Shown piece by piece: positions 57,545 to 64,000 of a stretch of DNA of 64,000 bases. The notes beneath the pieces were generated by a model that had not been told where the DNA came from, did not search any database, and was given only the letters and a program-made list of their open reading frames with translations. The first letter of the stretch is position 1, and every line of letters starts with the position of its first letter. The translations under genes and the position numbers were made by a program. The stretch spans positions 31,071 to 95,070 of the forward strand of contig NZ_DASZCQ010000128.1 in NCBI RefSeq assembly GCF_035942955.1, read 5' to 3'. Source of the stretch: DASYTH01 sp035942955 (GTDB lineage Bacteria; Actinomycetota; Actinomycetes; Mycobacteriales; Pseudonocardiaceae).

Positions 57545-59106
57545 CGGGCCTCCAGCAGCTCGATGGCCGGGTTGCGGTAGCCGTCGGCCTTCTCGACCAC
57601 GCCGTCGGCGCCCTTTCCGCCGTCCGGTGGGCGTTTCATCAAACCGAACGTGCCGTCGGCGATCGCGTTGAGCAGCCCGTCGTCCACGATTCGCTCGAGC
57701 AGGTCCACCGCCTCGCCGAGCACCTGGTGGGCGCGCTTGACGATGAACCCGTCCGGGGCCGGGCGGAAGTCCTCGCGCAGGTTGCCGGCCGCGCCCAGCA
57801 CGTACCTCACGTTGGCCAGGGCCAGGTCCCGGTCGGACAGCCAGGGCGTCACCACGGCCTCGGTCATCATGCCGACCAGCAGGATGCTCTGCCCGGTCAG
57901 GACCCCGGCCAGGTTGAAGAACCCGTCGAGCAGGTGGCCGCGGAACACGTCGCCGGTCATGTGCTTGGTCGGCGGCATCCACTTCAGCGGGGCGTCCGGG
58001 AACAGCTCGCGGGCCAGCAGCGCGTGCGCCAGCTCCAGCCGGAACGAGTCGGGCAGGTCGGGGTTGATCTCGAAGGCGTGGCCCAGCCCCAGCAACGGGT
58101 CCGGTAGCCCGGCCTCGTGCGCGAAATGCTCGTTGAGCAGCTGCGACACGGTGACCGTGTGCGCGGCCTCGACCGCGTCGGCGGTGGTCAGGTAGTTGTC
58201 CTCGCCGGTGTTGATGATGATCCCGGCGCGGGCGTGCACCTGGCGGGAGAACCGTTGGTCCACAAAGGTCCTGATCGGATTGATGTCGCGGAACAGGATG
58301 CCGTACATCGAGTCGTTGAGCATCATGTCCAGCCGCTGCAGCCCGGCGAGCACGGCGATCTCCGGCATGCACAGCCCGGAGGCGTAGTTGGTCACCCGGA
58401 CGTACCGACCCACCTCTTTGGACACCTCGTCCATCGCCGCGCGCATGATCCGGAAGTTCTCCTGGGTGGCGTAGGTACCGGCGAACCCGTGGTGCGTCGC
58501 GCCTTCCGGCACGTAGTCCAAAAGCGACTGTCCGGTCGAGCGGATCACGGCGATCACGTCCGCCCCGGCCCTTGCCGCGCTGGCGGCCTGCACCACGTCC
58601 TCGTCGATGTCGCCGGTGGCCACGATCAGGTAGATCCACGGCCGCTGCGGCGGGTCGCCCAGCCTGGCCACCAGCCGGTCGCGCTGCGCCCGGTTGCGGT
58701 CGATGGTGCGCAGCCCCCGGCCGATCGCGGTGCGGGCGGCCGACAGCGCGCGGGTGGCCTCCCGGCCCTTCGGCAGCGTGTAACGGATCTGGCCGGCGGC
58801 GGTGGCCTCGGCCAACTCGGTCAGGCCGGCCAGATCGTGTTGCCGCAGCGCGTGAAACACCGGCAGCGCCACGCCGTGCTCCAGCCCGCAGTGCTCGCGC
58901 ACGGTGTCCACCACCCGGTTCACCCACGGCACGTCCCCGGCCCGGTGCCCGGTGTCGGCGCCGGTGATCCCGGCCAGCCGCAGCGTCGCCCGCTCCACGG
59001 CGACCGTGGTGTGCGCCCTGGCAAGCGCGATCACCGGCTCGGCCGCCCGCGCCGCGAGCCGGCGGGCGGTGGCGACCACCGTCGGATCGAGGTTGAGCAG
59101 ACTCAT
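57541..59106 (-). CDS. kamD: Beta-lysine 5,6-aminomutase alpha subunit
   Basis: A 521-residue large subunit, close to the 516 residues of the clostridial enzyme. It forms the TIM barrel that carries substrate and most cofactor contacts. Recognisable blocks are GDVPWVNRVVDTVREHCGLE, TLPKGREATRALSAARTAIG, THHGFAGTYATQENFRIMRA, NDSMYGILFRDINPIRTFVD, and the WMPPTKHMTGDVFRGHLLDG region. The ATG at 59106 overlaps the amidohydrolase stop and the stop overlaps the kamE ATG. The mutase needs a reactivation factor in other bacteria; none is adjacent here. Confidence 0.95.
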   Translation of the reverse strand: MSLLNLDPTVVATARRLAARAAEPVIALARAHTTVAVERATLRLAGITGADTGHRAGDVPWVNRVVDTVREHCGLEHGVALPVFHALRQHDLAGLTELAEATAAGQIRYTLPKGREATRALSAARTAIGRGLRTIDRNRAQRDRLVARLGDPPQRPWIYLIVATGDIDEDVVQAASAARAGADVIAVIRSTGQSLLDYVPEGATHHGFAGTYATQENFRIMRAAMDEVSKEVGRYVRVTNYASGLCMPEIAVLAGLQRLDMMLNDSMYGILFRDINPIRTFVDQRFSRQVHARAGIIINTGEDNYLTTADAVEAAHTVTVSQLLNEHFAHEAGLPDPLLGLGHAFEINPDLPDSFRLELAHALLARELFPDAPLKWMPPTKHMTGDVFRGHLLDGFFNLAGVLTGQSILLVGMMTEAVVTPWLSDRDLALANVRYVLGAAGNLREDFRPAPDGFIVKRAHQVLGEAVDLLERIVDDGLLNAIADGTFGLMKRPPDGGKGADGVVEKADGYRNPAIELLEAR

Positions 59107-60593
59107 GCCGACCCCCTCTCGTAAATGATCCGGCCGTCCCGCACGGTGCGCAGGCACACCGGAAGCGGTGCGCCGGGCTCGAGCGACGGGAACCCGGCGC
59201 AGTCCCACACCGCATAGGTCGCCGGCGCCCCGGGCACCAGCTCGCCGGCCCCGTCGACCCCCGCGGCATACCAGCCGCCCCGGGTGTGCGCGGCGAAAGC
59301 CGACCAGGGCGCGAGGCCGAACCCGTCGGTGCGGTGGTGCACGGCGGCCCGGACCGCGGCCCACGGATCGACCGGCGTGACCGGGCAGTCCGACCCGAAC
59401 GCCAGCACCACGCCCGCCTTTTCCAAATGTGCGAACGGGTTGAGCGCGCTGCCCCGGTCCGGCCCGAGCCGCCGGGCGTACATGCCGTCGCGGCCGCCCC
59501 ACGCCGCGTCGAACAGCGGCTGCACCGAGCCGATCACACCCCACCGGCCGAGCAGCGCGGCCTGCTCGGCCGTCACCATCTCCAGGTGCTCCAGCCGGTG
59601 CCGGGAACCGCGCAGCGCCGGCACGCCGACGATCCGCTCCGCGCGGGCGAACCCGGCCACCACCGCGGCGACCGCGGCGTCGCCGATCACGTGGAACCCG
59701 GCCTGGATCCCGGCCAGCGTGCAGGCCACCACGTGCTCGGCGATCTGCTCGGCGTCGAGGTACAGCGCGCCCGCGGTGTCCGGCCGGTCGGCGTACGCCG
59801 TCCCGAGCGCGGCCGTCCGGGAGCCCAGCGCGCCGTCGACGAACAGGTCACCGGCAAGGCCGCGGGCGCCGTCGGGCAGCACGGTGTTGCGCTCGCCCCA
59901 GTAGCCGATCACCTCGGGCAGCGGTTCCGCCGAAAGGGCAAGGAGATCGGCGAAGTCGTCGGCGCCGGAGATGTCCGGGCCGGCGCACTCGTGCACCGCG
60001 GTCACCCCCATCGACGCCGCGTGCCGCAGGAACTCCCGCTGCGCGGCGCGCCGCTGCGCCGGCGTGATCGAGTCCAGGAACGCCTTGCGGACCACGTGGT
60101 GGGCCGCGCGGCTGACCGGATCGCCGTCCGACCAGCCGGCCGCGGTCCGCGCCCGCGGGGTCACCAGGGCGGTGGACACCAGCGCGGAGTGCACGTCGAT
60201 GCGCGACAGGTACACCGCGGCGCCGCCGCTGGCCTCGTCCAGCTCCGCCCTGGTGGGCGGGCGGCCCTCCGGCCAGGCGGTCTCGTCCCAGCCGTGGCCC
60301 CAGACCAGCGCGCCCGGCGCCGACCGGTCCCGGACGCGCGCGAGCAGCTCGGCCATCGACCGGCAGCCCGTCAGGTCCAACCCGGTGCGCAGCAGGCCGG
60401 CGCTGGTGCTGTGCACGTGGGCGTCGACGAACGCGGGCGTCACCAGCGCGCCGTCCAGGTCCACGATCTCATCGGCGGGCCGGTCCGGATCATGGCCGAC
60501 CCACTCGACCACCCCGTCCCGGACGAGCAACGCGGTCGCGTGGGGTCGGGACGGGCCGTGGATCCGGCCGCCACGCAGCAGCGTGCTGGTCAC
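59103..60593 (-). CDS. Amidohydrolase family protein embedded in the kam operon
   Basis: A 496-residue metal-dependent hydrolase of the amidohydrolase-3 (YtcJ-like) group. TPAFVDAHVHSTSAGLLRTG holds the first His-x-His and AGFHVIGDAAVAAVVAGF a further metal-type histidine. SRHRLEHLEMV and LAFGSDCPVTPVDPWAAVRA hold the remaining ligands. The GTG at 60593 overlaps the kdd stop and the TGA overlaps the kamD ATG, so it is tightly co-translated with lysine-degradation enzymes. No such step exists in the textbook pathway. It could deacylate an N-acyl-beta-lysine, for example the osmolyte N-epsilon-acetyl-beta-lysine, or open a cyclised intermediate; both are guesses. Confidence 0.88.
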   Translation of the reverse strand: MTSTLLRGGRIHGPSRPHATALLVRDGVVEWVGHDPDRPADEIVDLDGALVTPAFVDAHVHSTSAGLLRTGLDLTGCRSMAELLARVRDRSAPGALVWGHGWDETAWPEGRPPTRAELDEASGGAAVYLSRIDVHSALVSTALVTPRARTAAGWSDGDPVSRAAHHVVRKAFLDSITPAQRRAAQREFLRHAASMGVTAVHECAGPDISGADDFADLLALSAEPLPEVIGYWGERNTVLPDGARGLAGDLFVDGALGSRTAALGTAYADRPDTAGALYLDAEQIAEHVVACTLAGIQAGFHVIGDAAVAAVVAGFARAERIVGVPALRGSRHRLEHLEMVTAEQAALLGRWGVIGSVQPLFDAAWGGRDGMYARRLGPDRGSALNPFAHLEKAGVVLAFGSDCPVTPVDPWAAVRAAVHHRTDGFGLAPWSAFAAHTRGGWYAAGVDGAGELVPGAPATYAVWDCAGFPSLEPGAPLPVCLRTVRDGRIIYERGSA

Positions 60594-61645
60594 GTCCCCG
60601 AGGCTCCGCGCGACTCGAAGATCGTCCGCACCCCGGGCTCGGCGCGGATCAGGTCCAGCGCGAACTCGGCGTGCCCAGGCACGTAGCCGTTGCCGATCAG
60701 CAGCCGGACGTCGGCGGCGAGGCCCTCCGCCCCGAGCGCGACCGCGGGAAATGAGGTGGCCATCGAGAAGAACACGATCGTTCCTGAGTCGGCCGTCGCC
60801 AGAATCGCACCATGCTCGCACCCGGGCACGTCGACGCACACCACGGTGACGTCCACCTGCCGGCCGATCGCGTCCGCGACGGCCACCGGGTCACGCGCGT
60901 CGGCGATCACCACCCGGTCGGCCAGCGCGGCGTCGCGCACCTGGCGCGCCTCGGCCTCGGTGGGCACCAGGGCGATCAGCGGCGTCGCCCCGGCCCGGCG
61001 CGCGGCCGCCAGCGACAGCGAGCCCGACTTGCCGCCGGCGCCCAGCACGCACACCGACGGCGTGTTCGTCGTCCGTTCGACGTGCTCGCGAACCACCCGA
61101 TCGGTGAGCGCGGGTGCGCCGCACACGTCCAGCACGGCCAGCGACAGGGCATCGGGCAGGTCGTCCGGCAGCACCGCGGCGATCGAGCGGCCGAACAGCA
61201 CCGCGGTCCCCCGGCACGGCACCTGCTCGGTCGCGCCGTCCCAGGCCCGCAGGCCGTCGTCGATGCGCAGCGGGGTCAGCGTCAGCGAGATCAGCGACGC
61301 GACCCGGTCGCCTTTGGCCAGCCCGTGGGGCGACTCCGGCCCGACCTCGCGGACCGTGCCGAGCAGCATCCCGCCGGACCCGGTGACCGGGTTCTGCATC
61401 TTCCCGCGCTGCTCGACGATCTCCAGCACGACCCGGCGCACCGCGGCCCCGTAGCCGTGCTGCTCGCGGAGCTGGCGGTAGGACGCGGCGTCGAGGTTGA
61501 TCCGCTCGACGTCGATGATCACTTCGTCGGGCCATGGCCGCGGATCGGCGTCCAGCCGCCACGCCTGCTGGGGCAGCACCCCGGGCGGCTCGAGCACGCG
61601 GTGCAGACCGTAGGGCGACGACACGCCCCGGACGACATCGGCCAC
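60590..61645 (-). CDS. kdd: L-erythro-3,5-diaminohexanoate dehydrogenase
   Basis: A 351-residue NAD(P)-dependent dehydrogenase converting 3,5-diaminohexanoate to 5-amino-3-oxohexanoate. SSPYGLHRVLEPPGVLPQQA is the typical start. VERINLDAASYRQLREQHGY and GKMQNPVTGSGGMLLGTVRE are family blocks. VCVLGAGGKSGSLSLAAARR is the dinucleotide-binding loop, and LLIGNGYVPGHAEFALDLIR is near the end. The GTG at 61645 is the first gene of the leftward operon and faces kamA across 83 bases. Confidence 0.93.
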   Translation of the reverse strand: MADVVRGVSSPYGLHRVLEPPGVLPQQAWRLDADPRPWPDEVIIDVERINLDAASYRQLREQHGYGAAVRRVVLEIVEQRGKMQNPVTGSGGMLLGTVREVGPESPHGLAKGDRVASLISLTLTPLRIDDGLRAWDGATEQVPCRGTAVLFGRSIAAVLPDDLPDALSLAVLDVCGAPALTDRVVREHVERTTNTPSVCVLGAGGKSGSLSLAAARRAGATPLIALVPTEAEARQVRDAALADRVVIADARDPVAVADAIGRQVDVTVVCVDVPGCEHGAILATADSGTIVFFSMATSFPAVALGAEGLAADVRLLIGNGYVPGHAEFALDLIRAEPGVRTIFESRGASGT

Positions 61646-61728
61646 ATCACACCCGTTCCCGTAGAATTTACGTCATCCAAGCGTTCTGGCAGCATATCTT
61701 TACGCAGCCCGACCGACGAGGAGTACAG
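61646..61728. promoter_or_regulatory. Divergent control region of the lysine degradation locus
   Basis: This 83-base gap must contain promoters for kamA and for the kdd-kal operon. It is AT-richer than its surroundings (GTAGAATTTACG and CATATCTTTACG, two stretches sharing TTTACG). Neither strand shows a convincing -35/-10 pair, so an activator-dependent promoter is possible. GAGGAG (61717-61722) is the kamA ribosome site. Confidence 0.4.
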
Positions 61729-63120
61729 ATGACTGCAACGACAGTATCCGACGCGATCGCGAAGACTGGTCGGCAGCCATACGAGTACGTCCGCAAGGAG
61801 CTGGTGGAGCCGGACTGGCGGCGGTTCCCCGGCTGGGCCCACGTCACCGAGGCCGAGTGGCGCGACGCCCAGTGGCAGCGGGTGCACTGCGTCAAGAACG
61901 CCAAGCAACTCCGCGCCGTGGTCGGCAACCTGCTCGACGAGAGCTTCTTCGACGACCTGGCCGCCGACCAGGAGCGGATGGCCACCATGTCGATGCTGCT
62001 GCCGCCGCAGATGCTCAACACGATGGCGCCCGACGCCGGCACCGACCCAGCCAAGGTCACCGCCGCCTTCCTGGCCGACCCGATCCGCCGGTACATGCTG
62101 CCCGTGCGCAGCGACCGCGACCCGGTCTGGCCCAGCCACCCGCATTCCTCCCGGGATTCGTTGCACGAGGCCGAGATGTGGGTGGTCGAGGGCCTGACCC
62201 ACCGCTACCCCACCAAGGTGCTGGCCGAGCTGCTGTCCACCTGCCCGCAGTACTGCGGCCACTGCACCCGGATGGACCTGGTCGGCAACTCCACACCGTC
62301 GGTCGACAAGCACAAGCTGCTGCTCAAGCCGGTCGACCGGCAGGAACAGATGATCGACTACCTGAAGCGCACCCCGGGCGTGCGCGACGTCGTCGTGTCC
62401 GGCGGCGACGTGGCCAACGTCCCATGGCACCAGCTCGAGTCGTTCCTCATGCGGCTGCTCGACATCGACACCGTGCGCGACATCCGCCTGGCCACCAAGG
62501 CCCTCGCCGGCCTCCCCCAGCACTGGCTGCAGCCCAAGGTCGTCGAGGGCCTCGAGCGGGTCGCCCGCACCGCCGGCCGGCGCGGCGTGAACCTCGCCAT
62601 CCACACGCACGTCAACCATGCCCGGTCGGTCACCCCGCTGGTCGCCGAGGCCGCCCGCACCGCGCTGGAGGTGGGCGTGCGCGACGTCCGCAACCAAGGG
62701 GTGCTCATGCGCGGCGTCAACGCCACCCCGACCGCGCTGCTCGACCTCTGCTTCGCGCTGCAGGGCGAGGCGAACATCCTCCCCTACTACTTCTACATGT
62801 GCGACATGATCCCCAACGCCGAGCACTGGCGGCTGGCGGTGTGGGAGGCGCAGGACCTCCAGCACGCGATCATGGGCTACCTCCCCGGCTACGCCACCCC
62901 GCGGATCATCTGCGACGTTCCCTACGTCGGCAAACGCTGGGTCCACCAGCTCGCCGAGTACGACCGCGAGCGCGGCATCTCCTACTGGACCAAGAACTAC
63001 CGAACCGGCATCGAGCTCGACGACCCCGACGCCCTCAGCCGCCACTACCCCTACTACGACCCCATCTCCACGCTGCCGGCGGCGGGCCAACGCTGGTGGG
63101 AAGGCAAGGTCGCCAGCTAA
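61729..63120 (+). CDS. kamA: Lysine 2,3-aminomutase
   Basis: A 463-residue radical-SAM, PLP-dependent enzyme that converts L-lysine to L-beta-lysine. The iron-sulfur ligands are Cys172, Cys176 and Cys179 in STCPQYCGHCTRMD. DVVVSGGDVANVPWHQLESF is the SAM-binding glycine region; the family commonly has TGGDPL here. The C-terminal IICDVPYVGKRWVHQLAEYD includes a Gly-Lys at the place where clostridial enzymes have the PLP lysine in a glycine-rich loop, so the loop is divergent. The ATG at 61729 follows GAGGAG at good spacing. It diverges from the kdd operon, and together they cover the first steps of lysine breakdown through beta-lysine. Confidence 0.93.
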   Translation: MTATTVSDAIAKTGRQPYEYVRKELVEPDWRRFPGWAHVTEAEWRDAQWQRVHCVKNAKQLRAVVGNLLDESFFDDLAADQERMATMSMLLPPQMLNTMAPDAGTDPAKVTAAFLADPIRRYMLPVRSDRDPVWPSHPHSSRDSLHEAEMWVVEGLTHRYPTKVLAELLSTCPQYCGHCTRMDLVGNSTPSVDKHKLLLKPVDRQEQMIDYLKRTPGVRDVVVSGGDVANVPWHQLESFLMRLLDIDTVRDIRLATKALAGLPQHWLQPKVVEGLERVARTAGRRGVNLAIHTHVNHARSVTPLVAEAARTALEVGVRDVRNQGVLMRGVNATPTALLDLCFALQGEANILPYYFYMCDMIPNAEHWRLAVWEAQDLQHAIMGYLPGYATPRIICDVPYVGKRWVHQLAEYDRERGISYWTKNYRTGIELDDPDALSRHYPYYDPISTLPAAGQRWWEGKVAS

Positions 63121-63167
63121 GCCAGGGTGTCAGAAGCCCGGGGTACGCCGGGTGAGGCTGCGCGTTA

Positions 63168-63253
63168 GCGGAACACACCTGCCCGAAGCCGGGACGCGCT
63201 CGGCCGCGGCCCACCGCACCGGCGTGTCCCGCCTCCGGGCAGCCGTGTTCCGC
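63168..63253. repeat. Large imperfect inverted repeat downstream of kamA
   Basis: The 280-base gap 63121-63400 contains arms at 63168-63197 and 63222-63253 that match at about 26 of 30 positions when inverted. Both contain GGAACAC/GTGTTCC and CTGCCCG/CGGGCAG. Part of the right arm (GTGTYCCGCCYYCGGGCAG) is also repeated directly within 63224-63260. It could terminate kamA transcription. I see no gene in the gap. Confidence 0.6.
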
Positions 63254-63400
63254 CCTCGGGCAGGCGCGCTTTCGCGACACCCCGCCGGCGGTTCGCGGTA
63301 AAGCACTGCCTTATTTCGCCCGCACATCTGGCCGTTGGCCTCTATCTCACCGGGCTGGACCGTTCTAGCATGATGGCTTTGGCCGTACGTGAGGGGTGGC

Positions 63401-64000
63401 ATGAATCGTTATCTCTGGGTCGCGCTCGGGCTGCTGGTCATGCTTGCCGCGTCGGTCACCGCGATTTTCACATTCGACGTGTCGCTGACCAGAACCAAGA
63501 ACGAGATCGAGCTCGCGCTGAAGGCCGTCGTGGCGTGCGCCAGTGTGGGCACGGCGGTGTTCGGGTGGGTGGGCGGCCGAAAGCGGCTCAAGGAGCGCGA
63601 GGCACGGACATCGCCCCGACCGGCTTCCATGCCCAGCGTGATCCAGACCGTGCAACTGTCGGAAATGGGCGAGTGGGAGTCCTGCCGGGAATACGTCGGC
63701 CAAATGCGCAGGCGGCTGCTGGAGCTGGCCGGTGAGCTGGCCGGTTTCGTGCCGCTGACCACGGTCGCCGATACGACCAAGCCGGTGACGAGACCCGAGC
63801 TGCTGCCCAACCTGGAGTGGCTGAGCCGAAAGACCGGGCACAACTTCACCTCCGCGGAGCCGGAGCAGATCGACCTGAGCGCCGTGCCGGAACGCTTCGA
63901 ACGGGCGGTGCTGCTCGGCGAGCCCGGGTCGGGCAAGTCGACCTGCCTGCGGCAGCTGGTCCTGACCGAGCTGGACCGGTTTGAGCGCGGCAAGGCCGCG
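63401..64000 (+). CDS. Membrane-anchored NACHT/STAND-type NTPase, cut by the right edge
   Basis: The frame is open for 200 codons from an ATG preceded by GAGGGGTGGC and runs off the window. Two hydrophobic segments, residues 4-25 (YLWVALGLLVMLAASVTAIF) and 38-57 (LALKAVVACASVGTAVFGWV), form a short membrane hairpin. A linker includes REYVGQMRRRLLELAGELAG and FVPLTT. A Walker A loop then appears, GEPGSGKST at 173-181, followed by LRQLVLTELDRFERGKAA. The layout, a small N-terminal module, a VPL-type strand and then a P-loop, is that of bacterial NACHT/STAND proteins, many of which are antiphage NLR-like sensors. Walker B, sensor and repeat domains lie outside, so the class is likely but not proven. 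Confidence 0.7.
   Translation, partial: MNRYLWVALGLLVMLAASVTAIFTFDVSLTRTKNEIELALKAVVACASVGTAVFGWVGGRKRLKEREARTSPRPASMPSVIQTVQLSEMGEWESCREYVGQMRRRLLELAGELAGFVPLTTVADTTKPVTRPELLPNLEWLSRKTGHNFTSAEPEQIDLSAVPERFERAVLLGEPGSGKSTCLRQLVLTELDRFERGKAA

Noticed and set aside
61646..61728. Housekeeping -35/-10 pair for kamA
   Set aside because: CATATC and TATCTT can serve as a -10, but nothing at the right distance resembles TTGACA, so only a general control region is claimed.
1..64000. tRNA, rRNA, CRISPR arrays, IS elements, integrases or attachment sites
   Set aside because: Scanned by eye on both strands; no cloverleaf-like sequence, regular spaced repeats, transposase or recombinase motifs were found. 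A covariance-model scan would be needed to exclude small RNAs.

Overview
The window is GC-rich (about 70% by eye), with mostly G/C-ending codons, frequent GTG starts and many 4-base ATGA/GTGA gene overlaps. RbpA, an Lnt-Ppm1 pair, MptB mannosyltransferases, an LAXTG sortase signal, a DUF397/XRE pair, DUF3090/DUF3097 proteins and WYL regulators all point to an actinomycete, most likely a Pseudonocardiales-type filamentous actinobacterium. The rank below phylum is inference. It is dense chromosomal sequence with no rRNA, tRNA, CRISPR array, IS element or prophage that I could recognise.

Left part (1-11.3 kb): a VapBC toxin-antitoxin pair cut by the left edge, with a symmetric operator; an epoxide hydrolase divergent from a WYL regulator (a module repeated at 28.7-30.9 kb); a histidine phosphatase; a Q/G/Y-rich four-TM protein; a GH92 glycosidase; a GNAT enzyme coupled to an acyl-CoA synthetase; and an aldo/keto reductase.

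11.3-27.3 kb is a peptide and envelope region. M20 and M55 peptidases diverge from a complete Dpp-type ABC importer whose two ATPases are fused. Two tandem MptB-like mannosyltransferases follow, then a secreted acidic-repeat protein. An overlapping three-gene set comes next: S9 peptidase, LD-carboxypeptidase and a Tat-exported PLP enzyme.

27.3-46.3 kb holds two of three genes of a conserved actinobacterial trio (DUF3090, SCO1521-type kinase fold; the third is at 2.8 kb), the second epoxide hydrolase/WYL module, an ECF sigma factor coupled to a VOC protein, and DUF3097. It continues with NfeD and slipin, a glycine-rich LAKTG surface protein, a PAS-GGDEF-EAL protein, GDPD, an MFS transporter, rbpA with a sigma-R-type promoter, and lnt-ppm1. 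Ppm1 would make the polyprenyl-phosphomannose that MptB consumes and that can mannosylate lipoproteins finished by Lnt.

46.3-56.4 kb holds a TetR gene beside a P-loop gene remnant, dodecin, an SRPBCC-acyl-CoA synthetase fusion, an MMPL transporter divergent from a TetR regulator, a long direct repeat, and a DUF397/XRE pair.

56.4-63.1 kb is a lysine catabolism locus. kamA diverges from kdd, an amidohydrolase, kamD, kamE and kal, all joined by 4-base overlaps. It would convert L-lysine to beta-lysine, 3,5-diaminohexanoate and 5-amino-3-oxohexanoate; kal acts later, on 3-aminobutyryl-CoA. The intervening kce is absent here, and the amidohydrolase is not a standard pathway member. The right edge cuts a membrane-anchored NTPase of NACHT/STAND type, the best candidate for a defence system.
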